From positions 44,025 to 108,024 of the forward strand of contig NZ_JALNYS010000011.1 of NCBI RefSeq assembly GCF_023229695.1: a stretch of DNA of 64,000 nt. Reading direction: 5' to 3'. The position numbers and the translations under genes were made by a program. Position 1 is the stretch's first letter, and every line of letters begins with the position of its first letter. Of this stretch, positions 52,867 through 61,546 are shown piece after piece. Origin of the DNA: Sulfuricurvum sp. (GTDB lineage Bacteria; Campylobacterota; Campylobacteria; Campylobacterales; Sulfurimonadaceae). Under the pieces are notes generated by a model that was not told the origin of the DNA, made no database searches, and saw only the letters and a list, made by a program, of their open reading frames with translations.

Positions 52867-54194
52867 CGCAACAAGAAGCACTGAAACAAGAGATTTTGGC
52901 CAAGACCAAAGAGTATTACGAACTGGTTCACAAACCGCAACAGGAAAAAGAGTTCGTAGCCGGAAAAAGCCGTGTCAATTATGCCGGACGTGTTTTCGAT
53001 GAGAAAGAGATGGTCAATCTTGTCGACAGCAGCCTCGATTTTTGGCTCACCTACGGAAGCTATTCCAAAATATTTGAGAAAAAATTAGCCGAATATCTCG
53101 GAGTCCGATGGGCATTTTTGGTCAACAGCGGCAGTTCGGCCAACCTTCTTGCGTTTTACGCGTTGACTTCCCCTTTGCTCAAAGAGCGCCAAATCAAAAG
53201 AGGGGATGAAGTCATTACCGTTGCCGCCGGATTTCCGACGACGGTCGCCCCCATCGTACAATACGGTGCGGTTCCGGTGTTTGTGGATATGGAATTGACC
53301 CATTTTAACATCGATACGACACAGCTGGAGGCGGCACTGAGCCCCAAAACCAAAGCGGTGATGATCGCCCATACCCTCGGCAATCCGTTCGATCTGGGGG
53401 CGGTCAAAGCGTTTTGTACCCGGCACAACCTCTGGCTGATCGAAGACAACTGCGATGCGCTTGGCTCCACCTATGAGGGAAAACCCACCGGGACATGGGG
53501 AGATATCGGAACGAGCAGCTTTTACCCGCCGCACCATATGACAATGGGAGAAGGGGGAGCGACCTATACGGACAATCCGCTGCTGAAAAAGATAATGCTC
53601 TCCATGCGCGACTGGGGGCGTGACTGCTGGTGTGAAAGCGGCGTGGATAACACCTGCGGGGCCCGGTTTTCCCAAAGTTTCGGAAGTTTGCCGAAAGGGT
53701 ACGATCACAAGTACGTCTACAGCCATTTCGGATTTAACCTCAAAGTCTCCGACATGCAAGCGGCGATCGGCGTGGCACAGCTGGAGAAATTTCCGGCGTT
53801 TGTCGAAAAACGGAAAGAGAACTTTGCCAAGCTCTATGAAGGGCTAACCGGGGTAGAGGGATTGATTTTAAATACCGCAACTCCCAACAGCGCTCCGAGC
53901 TGGTTCGGGTTTATGATTACGTTGAAAGAGGGGCTCTCTTTTACCCGCAATGATCTGGCGGAGCATTTGGAAAACGCCAATATCCAGACCCGCAACCTTT
54001 TCGCCGGGAATATGCTCCGCCATCCGATGTTTGATACGATGATTGAAGGGGTCGATTACCGTGTTGTCGGTGATCTGGCTCATACCGACAAAATCATGAA
54101 CGACAGTTTGTGGATCGGCCTCTATCCGGGGATGGGTGACGAAGCGATCGCCTATATGATCGACGTGATTAAAACCTACGTTCAAACCGTCTGA
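52863..54194 (+). CDS. rfbH: CDP-6-deoxy-4-keto-glucose 3-dehydrase (E1)
   Basis: From ATG 52863 (GGAGGAG upstream) it has 443 residues. It is a PLP/PMP enzyme of the aminotransferase fold whose lysine is replaced by His in FYPPHHMTMGEGGA, as in E1. Cysteines of the DCWCESGVDNTCGARF region hold the [2Fe-2S] cluster. It removes the C3 hydroxyl, with electrons from an E3 reductase that I do not see in the window. With rfbF and rfbG it indicates a 3,6-dideoxyhexose. Confidence 0.95.
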   Translation: MTQQEALKQEILAKTKEYYELVHKPQQEKEFVAGKSRVNYAGRVFDEKEMVNLVDSSLDFWLTYGSYSKIFEKKLAEYLGVRWAFLVNSGSSANLLAFYALTSPLLKERQIKRGDEVITVAAGFPTTVAPIVQYGAVPVFVDMELTHFNIDTTQLEAALSPKTKAVMIAHTLGNPFDLGAVKAFCTRHNLWLIEDNCDALGSTYEGKPTGTWGDIGTSSFYPPHHMTMGEGGATYTDNPLLKKIMLSMRDWGRDCWCESGVDNTCGARFSQSFGSLPKGYDHKYVYSHFGFNLKVSDMQAAIGVAQLEKFPAFVEKRKENFAKLYEGLTGVEGLILNTATPNSAPSWFGFMITLKEGLSFTRNDLAEHLENANIQTRNLFAGNMLRHPMFDTMIEGVDYRVVGDLAHTDKIMNDSLWIGLYPGMGDEAIAYMIDVIKTYVQTV

Positions 54195-54197
54195 AGT

Positions 54198-55100
54198 ATG
54201 AAATTCATTATTGTCGCACCGGGATACGATGATAACGCCGGCGGGACGGTCGTTCTTCACCAGCTGTGCGACAGGCTGAACAAACTGGGGTATGCAGCCT
54301 CTCTTTGGCCGATCCATAAGCCCGTTTTTGATAGGAAAAATCTGTTCAAAACACTCTACCGCTTTATCCGCTATTTCCGTAAAACACTCAAATACGGATA
54401 TCAAAAAAATCCCCTTCTCGATACGCCGGATACCTCCGCTGACGATCTGAAGGGGGGAACCGTCGTCTATCCCGAAGTTGTCCTCGGCAACCCTCTGAAC
54501 GCGCGGCATACGGTTCGGTGGCTTTTGCATAAACCGGGTTTCAACAACGGCGGGAAAATCGAGTTCGGTGCTGACGATCTGTTCTTCTTTTACGATCGGG
54601 CATTTGATGATCATTGCTATAACCCGTTTCCGGAGAACCTTTTGCATATCGTTTCCCAACGCTCCGCCGTATATCGGGTGACCAATACGGGGGAAAGGGA
54701 GGGGAGCTGCTATCTGCTTCGAAAAGGGTATAAGCGAACGATGCTCCACGATACGGCCGATTCCATCCTGATCGACGGATTATCGCATGAAGAGATGGCA
54801 AAGGTCTTTAATGCGGTTGAATATTGCCTCTTTTACGATACCTATACCATGTATACCGTTTATGCCGCGATGTGCGGCTGTATCCCCATCGTTATCCCCG
54901 AAACGGGGGTGAGCAAGGAGGAGTGGCAGCCGAATGAAGAGAACCGTTACGGGATTGCCTACGGGTTTGGGGATCGTGCGTATGCGATTGAGACGCGTCC
55001 TTTGCTTCTGGAGCGATTGGAAAAACAGGAGAGAGAATCGGACGAATCGGTAGAGCGGTTTGTCCAAAAGTGCAAAGAGTACTGGGAGATCGAAAATTAG
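54198..55100 (+). CDS. WavQ-like glycosyltransferase, uncertain family
   Basis: This 300-residue soluble protein begins KFIIVAPGYDDNAGGTVVLHQL, the N-terminal glycine-rich turn of GT-B enzymes, and ends with a nucleotide-site-like stretch (YCLFYDTYTMYTVYAAMCGC, IVIPETGVSKEEW). The middle is unlike standard GT4 enzymes. It resembles WavQ-type LPS core proteins from memory. It starts 3 bases after rfbH, so it belongs to the same unit. Confidence 0.65.
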   Translation: MKFIIVAPGYDDNAGGTVVLHQLCDRLNKLGYAASLWPIHKPVFDRKNLFKTLYRFIRYFRKTLKYGYQKNPLLDTPDTSADDLKGGTVVYPEVVLGNPLNARHTVRWLLHKPGFNNGGKIEFGADDLFFFYDRAFDDHCYNPFPENLLHIVSQRSAVYRVTNTGEREGSCYLLRKGYKRTMLHDTADSILIDGLSHEEMAKVFNAVEYCLFYDTYTMYTVYAAMCGCIPIVIPETGVSKEEWQPNEENRYGIAYGFGDRAYAIETRPLLLERLEKQERESDESVERFVQKCKEYWEIEN

Positions 55101-55951
55101 ATTTTGACAATTCCATTTTTACAGACAAAAGCATTTTCAGCACGGTGTTTTTCCATAATCGCTTTGTTGACATCCCCTTCGATCGCACTGAACCGTTTAG
55201 GATGGTACAAATGGATGATGTTCGCATTGTTCCGGCACGATTTGAGCTCGATCCCCATTCCCCGAAAACGCCAGCTCGGATCGACATCTTCCCCCTCGGC
55301 AGGAAGACGGTAGGTCTCGTCAAATCCGTTGATAGTCAAAAAATCCTCTTTGTAGCATGACCAGTTGCACCCGATAATGTGCCGGACGTAGCGTCTGTGG
55401 ATCAAACGGCTGATCAGCTTGTGCGATTTGAAGTAGAGGCCATCTTCGGGATGCCTTGCGTCGTCTTTGACCATGGAGGGGAGATACCGGAGAAAGTTTT
55501 TTTCGATATCGGCCAGTTTGAGCTCATGGCGTTTCACTTTGTCGGTGAAGGTCGGACCCAGTTCAAACCGCTTGCCGCACAGGACGATCTTTTTTCGGGC
55601 ATTTTCGACATGGGCCTGGATAAAGGTGGTGTAGGGGACACAGTCTCCGTCGATGAAAACGAGGTATTCGTGACGCGCGGCTTTGATCGCATTGTTCATT
55701 GCCCTATTCTTGCGCCACCCCTCATCGGCTTGCGTCAGATGGAGCAGATGGGGAAAGCGGTTTTTCTGCGTTGCGATAAAATCGTCCATCTCCTGCGAAT
55801 TACCGTCTTCGGAGACGATGATCTCATCGGGAAGCAAGGTTTGGTTTTTCAGACTGTCTAATATAAATCCAAGTGCTTCGGTATCTTTATAAACGGAGAT
55901 AATGATAGTGGTTTTAGGATAAGACGATACCTTGGCCTTGGTTGATGTCAT
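55097..55951 (-). CDS. GT2 glycosyltransferase with galactosyltransferase C-terminal region
   Basis: The 284-residue paralogue of the gene at 39159 has TIIISVYKDTEALGFILDSLKNQT, FIDGDCVPYTTFIQAH, and the C-terminal GFDETYRLPAEGEDVDPSWR. It is convergent with the WavQ-like gene (4-base overlap) and coupled upstream to the MNT-HEPN gene. The two paralogues probably add related sugars. Confidence 0.88.
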   Translation of the reverse strand: MTSTKAKVSSYPKTTIIISVYKDTEALGFILDSLKNQTLLPDEIIVSEDGNSQEMDDFIATQKNRFPHLLHLTQADEGWRKNRAMNNAIKAARHEYLVFIDGDCVPYTTFIQAHVENARKKIVLCGKRFELGPTFTDKVKRHELKLADIEKNFLRYLPSMVKDDARHPEDGLYFKSHKLISRLIHRRYVRHIIGCNWSCYKEDFLTINGFDETYRLPAEGEDVDPSWRFRGMGIELKSCRNNANIIHLYHPKRFSAIEGDVNKAIMEKHRAENAFVCKNGIVKI

Positions 55952-56706
55952 AAGGAAGCCTTTTGGTTCATATAATGGTTTTTTAAATGATTGTATATTT
56001 CAATAATAATCGTTTTTTGATTCAGAATACTATTGATGGCTTGACTCATTTCTTCTGGTTCGTCGTCATATTGGTGGGATATTTCATTACGAATTTTTCG
56101 CAACATCAACCATTCTTTTGTACTGGGCAATAATCCAAATTTTTCGAGTTTATTTAGAGTGTCGATAAAGGAAAGATTTTGGGTATTTTCTTCGTATTGA
56201 GACAAAATAAGTCGAAACAATTTGTCCCCCATCGTATCTTGAAGCTTCGCAAATCGAAAGAGATATTGATCTATTGCTTGAACTTGTGATTCGCTCAAAT
56301 TTGGATAAGCAGTGGCGCTGATGGGTGAAAATTCTTTGATGCTCTTATAGGCTTGCTCTATTCGTAAAATATGTTTTTCACACTCGTTTAGATATTTTTC
56401 GATGATCAAAGTATCCGTATTCAACTGTATTCCTTTATTTTTAGCTTCTTGCTCTATGGGACGTGTGCTATCTCGATGAAAGACAACGTCAATTTTTTGT
56501 TCACCGATTAGCGATTCGAGGAGAAGTAAAAACTGAATCTTTTTTTCAGATAAATGATCAGAGTTTTCGGTCTCGATATAGAGATCAATATCGCCCCCCT
56601 TCTTCTGATCGTCAACACGGCTTCCAAAGAGATAGATATTGCCAGTCTTGAAAATTTGACGAAAGGCACTTAAAATGGAGCGATGCTCAAACTCTGACAA
56701 TCTCAT
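55948..56706 (-). CDS. Fused MntA-type nucleotidyltransferase and HepT-type HEPN protein
   Basis: The 252-residue single polypeptide has an N-terminal minimal nucleotidyltransferase (about 1-100) with GS (28-29), then DID at 39-41 and a third Asp D73, the Pol-beta catalytic set. A C-terminal helical HEPN domain (about 105-248) carries RNEISHQY: R206, H211 and Y213 form RX4HXY, the active motif of HepT, where MntA AMPylates the Tyr in known two-gene systems. Here antitoxin and toxin are in one chain. It overlaps the GT2 gene by 4 bases. A plain aminoglycoside-type nucleotidyltransferase with helical C-domain is the alternative. Confidence 0.85.
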   Translation of the reverse strand: MRLSEFEHRSILSAFRQIFKTGNIYLFGSRVDDQKKGGDIDLYIETENSDHLSEKKIQFLLLLESLIGEQKIDVVFHRDSTRPIEQEAKNKGIQLNTDTLIIEKYLNECEKHILRIEQAYKSIKEFSPISATAYPNLSESQVQAIDQYLFRFAKLQDTMGDKLFRLILSQYEENTQNLSFIDTLNKLEKFGLLPSTKEWLMLRKIRNEISHQYDDEPEEMSQAINSILNQKTIIIEIYNHLKNHYMNQKASL

Positions 56707-56741
56707 TAATCATTTTTCCTAAAAAGCATATTTGAAGAATT

Positions 56742-57764
56742 TTATACAATCTTCGCTGATTTTAACGATGCCAAAACGGCTTCGGGGGTGATGTTCCCCA
56801 TACAGATATTGTCGGTGCACCGTTTCATCGTTTCCGTTTTGTAGCACGGTGAGCAGGGAAGATGCAGCGAGATGGGATAGACGGCATTGGTTTTGCTCTG
56901 ATACGGACTGTCGGTGAGGGGATTATTCGGCCCCATCAGGACAAAGGTCGGGGTGCCGACTGCCGCACCGATATGTCCGGTCGCCGAATCGGTACAGATC
57001 AGGGCTTTGCTCTTTTGGACGGTGGTAATCAGTTCGGGAATCGAGAGCTGTCCCACCATATCGATGAGGGTAGCGGGATAGGGCTTCAATGCATCGAAAA
57101 ACGACTCTTCTCCGCGTGCTCCGACAAGGATGAGCGGAGTCTGCTGAGCGAGTGCCGCCATGAGTGAACGCCAGTGTCCGGAGGGCCATGCCCGGTAGTT
57201 GAGCCCCTTTTTTTGGTTATGGGAGTTGCTGGGGGCGATGACGATCGCATTGTCGGGAAGTTGGATTTTGCGATTCAAATCGCTTTTTGAAACGCCGATG
57301 AGGTGAGGCTGCGCTGCGGACAAACGGGCGGGATCAATCACATCACGGTAATAGAGCTTGGTCGCTTCGGCGCGGTTGATTGCAGAAACCGGTTCGGCGG
57401 TTTCTGTAATCCCCATCCCGGTTTTTTGGGTTGCGTGAATGGCGTTGATCAGGCTTTTAAACTGTTTTCCGAATTCGAGTGAAATCAACAGGTCATACGG
57501 ATGTTGCTGCGAATGGCGGATGATGGCACGTTTTTGAGGACTGAGCCAAATGGGGAATTTTTTGTGCCGGAGGTGGAATACCTGATGGATGCGGGTGTCA
57601 TATTCGAAAAGTTTAGCAGTACCGGGAGTCGTGATGAAATCGATTACGATATCCTCTCCGTATTCTTGTCGCAATGCGTCAATAACGCCGGTTGCGTACA
57701 CCAGATCTCCCAATGCGCCGCACCGCAAGATTAGCGCACGCTTTACATCCGTTAGAATAGCCAT
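56742..57764 (-). CDS. GT9 heptosyltransferase family, WaaC/WaaF-like
   Basis: From ATG 57764 (AAAAAGGG upstream) it has 340 residues. GT9 features are LILRCGALGDLVYATGV, APSNSHNQKKGLNYRAWP, the donor site ICTDSATGHIGAAVGTPT and a C-terminal CSPCYK. It is the third GT9 gene here, and none is unmistakably WaaC; this one could add the first or a further heptose. It lies 36 bases upstream of the MNT-HEPN gene. Confidence 0.85.
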   Translation of the reverse strand: MAILTDVKRALILRCGALGDLVYATGVIDALRQEYGEDIVIDFITTPGTAKLFEYDTRIHQVFHLRHKKFPIWLSPQKRAIIRHSQQHPYDLLISLEFGKQFKSLINAIHATQKTGMGITETAEPVSAINRAEATKLYYRDVIDPARLSAAQPHLIGVSKSDLNRKIQLPDNAIVIAPSNSHNQKKGLNYRAWPSGHWRSLMAALAQQTPLILVGARGEESFFDALKPYPATLIDMVGQLSIPELITTVQKSKALICTDSATGHIGAAVGTPTFVLMGPNNPLTDSPYQSKTNAVYPISLHLPCSPCYKTETMKRCTDNICMGNITPEAVLASLKSAKIV

Positions 57765-57879
57765 CCACACCCTTTTTTCACTGCTCTGATAATGCTTGAA
57801 TTAATCGTCACAATTATAGTAGAAACAAATTATAGACTGGTTTAAAGAACTTTAACGATTGTTACGCAATACTTTTGGC

Positions 57880-58281
57880 ATGAAAATATTAATTATTGAT
57901 CGAATCGGTTTTCAGCTTCAAACACGGAAAATGTTGCTGGAAGAGGAATCGGAATGCAGTGTGGATTCGGCTTCGAGTGTGGGAGAGGTTTTTATCGCCT
58001 TTAACAAAGGGGAATACGATGTCGTAATCATCGATCACGGGATTGAAAACGGCGAAGTTTTATTCCATCATCTCCTCGGCATTGATCCCGGCCAGCCGAT
58101 CCTGGTGGTCAGCGATGCGATCCATTGCGTTATCAGCCGATGCGAAGATTGCGTAAAGCGCCATACAATTCGGCGTCTTTATAATCCGGTTGCGATTGAG
58201 ACGATTGTCCGGACGGTGAAAGGGATGAAACTGCTCAAATGCGATCACTACGATGAGGAGACCAATAAGATCGGGCAGTAG
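57880..58281 (+). CDS. Degenerate response-regulator receiver protein
   Basis: From ATG 57880 this 133-residue single-domain protein has the receiver fold: ILIIDRIG at the first strand (one Asp instead of the usual acidic pair), VVIIDHG with phospho-acceptor D52, and RRLYNPV where KP is expected, so the conserved Lys is lost. There is a CEDC pair near 85. Atypical phosphorylation or none is likely. No output domain follows. It lies before the aldolase operon, with no obvious link. Confidence 0.8.
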   Translation: MKILIIDRIGFQLQTRKMLLEEESECSVDSASSVGEVFIAFNKGEYDVVIIDHGIENGEVLFHHLLGIDPGQPILVVSDAIHCVISRCEDCVKRHTIRRLYNPVAIETIVRTVKGMKLLKCDHYDEETNKIGQ

Positions 58282-58362
58282 CCCCTTTATTTTTGACTCC
58301 TTGAGTGTTTTCGAAGAGGGAAATGGATAGAATTGATCCATTATTATTATCGGGGTTTGTGC

Positions 58363-60318
58363 ATGATAAGTTTATGGAATGACGCGGAAGCAAAAGCTTT
58401 TGAGAGTGATTTAGAGTTGAGAGTCTATTCGTCCCGTCTTTTGGGAAAAAGCAGTGACCTTGTACTCCACGGCGGCGGGAATACCTCGGTCAAATCAACG
58501 GTGATCAATATATTCGGCGAAGCCGAAGAGATACTCTACGTCAAAGGGAGCGGCTGGGATCTGGCCACCATCGAAGCCCCCGGATTTGCCCCGGTAAAGA
58601 TGGAGGTGCTTTTAAAACTGGCGGCGCTTGAGACGCTCAGCGATACCGATATGGTAAGCTATCAGCGTTCCGCGATGATTGATCCGGGAGCTCCGACCCC
58701 TTCGATCGAAGCGATTTTGCATGCGATTTTGCCGTTTAAATACGTCGATCATACCCATGCCGATGCGGTAGTTGCCCTGACCAATACGCCGGGCAGTGAA
58801 GCCCTTATCAAAGAACTGTACGGGGAGAGTATCATTATCGTCCCGTACGTCATGCCGGGCTTTATCCTCTCACAAGAGATTGCCCGTGCGATCGAAGGGA
58901 GGGATCTCTCTCAAATTGACGGTCTTATTCTGATGCATCACGGTGTCTTCAGTTTTGATGATTCGGCCAAAAAAAGCTATGAAAAGATGATTAAACTGGT
59001 CACGATTGCGGAGGAGTTTAACGCAACCCGCAAGCAGCCGTTGCAGCCAAAGCCAAGCAGTGCCGTTACCCCCCTTCAGATGGCTCAGATACGCTCAAAA
59101 CTCTCAAAAGTCAGCGGAAATCCGATGGTAGCCCGATTGGATCGCGGGGAACTCAGCCGCGCATTTATGGGGCACAAAGAGGTAGAACGTATTTCTACGA
59201 CGGGACCGTTGACTCCCGATCATGTTATACGTACCAAAAAGAACGGTGCGGTGATCTCTACCCCTGAAGATATCGAGTCGTATGCGGCAGAGTATAAAGC
59301 TTATTTTAATCGCCACAACGACGGTACATTGACGATGCTGAATCCTGCTCCTATGTGGGGTGTCTGGAGAGATGTCGGGAGCCTCTCTTTCGGCAGTAGT
59401 GCTAAAGAGGTCGGGATTATCAGCGATATCAAAGAGCATACGATGGAGTCGATTCTGACCGCAGAATCGATTAAACAGTATATTGCCCTCCCTGAAAATG
59501 AGATATTCAAGATGGAGTATTGGGAGCTGGAACAGGCAAAATTGAAAAAAAGCAGTTCTAAGCCGCCGTTTCAAGGGAGAGTGGCGCTGGTCACCGGAGC
59601 GGCCAGCGGCATCGGAAAAGCGTGCGCTTTGGCGTTTGCCGATGCCGGAGCCGCAGTTATCGCACTCGATATCAATCCGGATATCGCAACGATGTTTAAA
59701 AGCAGTGCCATTTTAGGGATTAAATGTGACCTGACCGATGCCGATCAGATCGATCGGGCCATTGCTGAGGGGGTCTTTACTTTCGGAGGGATTGACGTTT
59801 TGGTCAATAATGCGGGATATTTCCCGGAGAATGCCAATATTGAAGAGATTGATTCTCAGACGTGGTTAAAAAGCATGGCAATCAATCTGACCGCACAGCA
59901 GGTGATGACCACGAAAGTAATTCCGTTTCTCAAAGAGGGGATTAATCCGGCGATCGTTTTTATCGTTTCCAAAAACGTTCCGGCACCGGGAAAAGGGGCA
60001 AGTGCTTATTCGGTGGCAAAAAGCGGAGTGGCGCAGCTGGCCCGTATCGCCGCACTGGAACTGGCACCGAAAATCCGTGTCAATATGCTTCATCCCGACG
60101 CGGTATTTGATACGGGGCTATGGACCCAGGAACTGCTCGAAAAACGTGCTCACCATTATGGAATGAGTGTACAGGAATATAAAACGCGCAATCTCCTTCA
60201 AGCAGAGATCACGTCGCGTGACGTCGCCGATTTGGCCGTTGCGATGGCGAGCGAACTGTTTGGTGCCGTAACGGGTGCACAGGTGGCGATTGACGGCGGC
60301 AGCGACCGTATCATTTAG
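58363..60318 (+). CDS. Bifunctional class II aldolase / short-chain dehydrogenase
   Basis: From ATG 58363 it has 651 residues. The N-terminal part is a class II (adducin-type) aldolase: LHGGGNTSVK, SIEAILH with E116, VDHTHAD with zinc ligands H130 and H132, and LMHHG with the next His. The C-terminal SDR (about 405-651) has TGAASGIG (411-418), NNAGYF and catalytic YSVAKSG. Followed by mtnK and mtnA, it should cleave methylthioribulose- or 5-deoxyribulose-1-phosphate to DHAP and an aldehyde, which the SDR may reduce or oxidise. RhaEW-type rhamnulose enzymes are the closest known analogy. Confidence 0.88.
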   Translation: MISLWNDAEAKAFESDLELRVYSSRLLGKSSDLVLHGGGNTSVKSTVINIFGEAEEILYVKGSGWDLATIEAPGFAPVKMEVLLKLAALETLSDTDMVSYQRSAMIDPGAPTPSIEAILHAILPFKYVDHTHADAVVALTNTPGSEALIKELYGESIIIVPYVMPGFILSQEIARAIEGRDLSQIDGLILMHHGVFSFDDSAKKSYEKMIKLVTIAEEFNATRKQPLQPKPSSAVTPLQMAQIRSKLSKVSGNPMVARLDRGELSRAFMGHKEVERISTTGPLTPDHVIRTKKNGAVISTPEDIESYAAEYKAYFNRHNDGTLTMLNPAPMWGVWRDVGSLSFGSSAKEVGIISDIKEHTMESILTAESIKQYIALPENEIFKMEYWELEQAKLKKSSSKPPFQGRVALVTGAASGIGKACALAFADAGAAVIALDINPDIATMFKSSAILGIKCDLTDADQIDRAIAEGVFTFGGIDVLVNNAGYFPENANIEEIDSQTWLKSMAINLTAQQVMTTKVIPFLKEGINPAIVFIVSKNVPAPGKGASAYSVAKSGVAQLARIAALELAPKIRVNMLHPDAVFDTGLWTQELLEKRAHHYGMSVQEYKTRNLLQAEITSRDVADLAVAMASELFGAVTGAQVAIDGGSDRII

Positions 60319-60328
60319 GGATCAGGAG

Positions 60329-61546
60329 ATGGAGTACACCATTTTAGATAACGATAAAGTGAGAGGCTATATCCAAGATACCCCGGAGTTGATGGCCATT
60401 TTGGGGGAGGGAGAATTGAGTATCCAAGAGGTAGGCGACGGCAATCTAAACTACGTCTATATTGTCGAGTCTTCCAAAAGCAAAATCATCCTCAAACAAG
60501 CCGTACCGTATCTTCGCATTGCCGGCGAAGGGTGGCCCCTTTCGCGCGAGCGGATGAATTATGAGATACGGGCCCTGAGCTATTTTCGCGAAATTGCCCC
60601 TTCTTTTATCCCGACGATTTATCATGCCAACGAAGAAATGAGCGTGGTGGCGTTGCGCTTTTTAGAAAATCATATCATTATGCGTCGCGGGCTGATGGAG
60701 GGGATCAGATACCCAAAATTTGCCGAGCAGATTACTGATTTTTTGGCGGCCTCCCTCTTGAAAAGTTCATCGCTTTATCTGAGCAGCGAATCCAAACGCG
60801 CCTTGATGGACCGGTTTAACACCAATACGCAATTGTGCAAAATTAGCGAAGATTTTATTTTTACTTTCCCGTATATGGAGCATGATTCCAACAACATCAA
60901 TCCGAAAATGGTTTCAGTGCAAAAAGAACTCCAAAACGACACCGAATTCAAAGTGCAGATGCTGAAACTCAAATATCTTTTTATGAATCAAAGCGATGCA
61001 TTGCTTCACGGTGACCTTCATACCGGATCGATAATGCTAAATAAGGATGAGACGTATGTGATCGATCCCGAATTCGCTTTTTTCGGCCCGTTCGGATTTG
61101 ATATCGGAGCGCTCATCGCCAATTTGCTCCAATCGTATGTTTCCCATTTTGAGCGGACTAGGGACAGTGATTATCAGCAATGGCTGTTGGAGACGGTGGA
61201 AGCAATTTTTGTTAAATTTGAAGCCAAGTTTCTTGACCACTGGAACCGTACGGATGAGAGCGCCTTGATAGCGCATGGGTATGCCGATGAAGCGGTATTG
61301 GCTTCTTTTCAAAAGCAGTTTATGGAGATGATATTCCGCCAGTCAGTTGGATTTGCCGGTGCGAAGATGGCCCGCCGCCTATTTGGGATTGCCGGGGTTG
61401 AGGATATTACGGGGATCGACGATCCCGATGCACGTGCACGGGTAGAGAAAAAATCACTGGCTATCGCAAAGCGTTTTGTCAAAGAGTATGAAAAAATCGG
61501 AAATGTAAAAGAATTGATCGGAATGATTAAACAGGAGAGCGAATGA
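60329..61546 (+). CDS. mtnK: S-methyl-5-thioribose kinase-like protein
   Basis: From ATG 60329 (405 residues, the typical MtnK length) it is a protein-kinase-like fold sugar kinase. Visible are VGDGNLNYVYIV as nucleotide loop, ILKQAVPYLR with the Lys, WPLSRERMNYE, the catalytic LLHGDLHTGSIML and IDPEFAFFGP with the metal Asp. It phosphorylates methylthioribose at C1, or 5-deoxyribose in shunt variants. Ten bases separate it from the aldolase, and its stop overlaps mtnA. Confidence 0.9.
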   Translation: MEYTILDNDKVRGYIQDTPELMAILGEGELSIQEVGDGNLNYVYIVESSKSKIILKQAVPYLRIAGEGWPLSRERMNYEIRALSYFREIAPSFIPTIYHANEEMSVVALRFLENHIIMRRGLMEGIRYPKFAEQITDFLAASLLKSSSLYLSSESKRALMDRFNTNTQLCKISEDFIFTFPYMEHDSNNINPKMVSVQKELQNDTEFKVQMLKLKYLFMNQSDALLHGDLHTGSIMLNKDETYVIDPEFAFFGPFGFDIGALIANLLQSYVSHFERTRDSDYQQWLLETVEAIFVKFEAKFLDHWNRTDESALIAHGYADEAVLASFQKQFMEMIFRQSVGFAGAKMARRLFGIAGVEDITGIDDPDARARVEKKSLAIAKRFVKEYEKIGNVKELIGMIKQESE

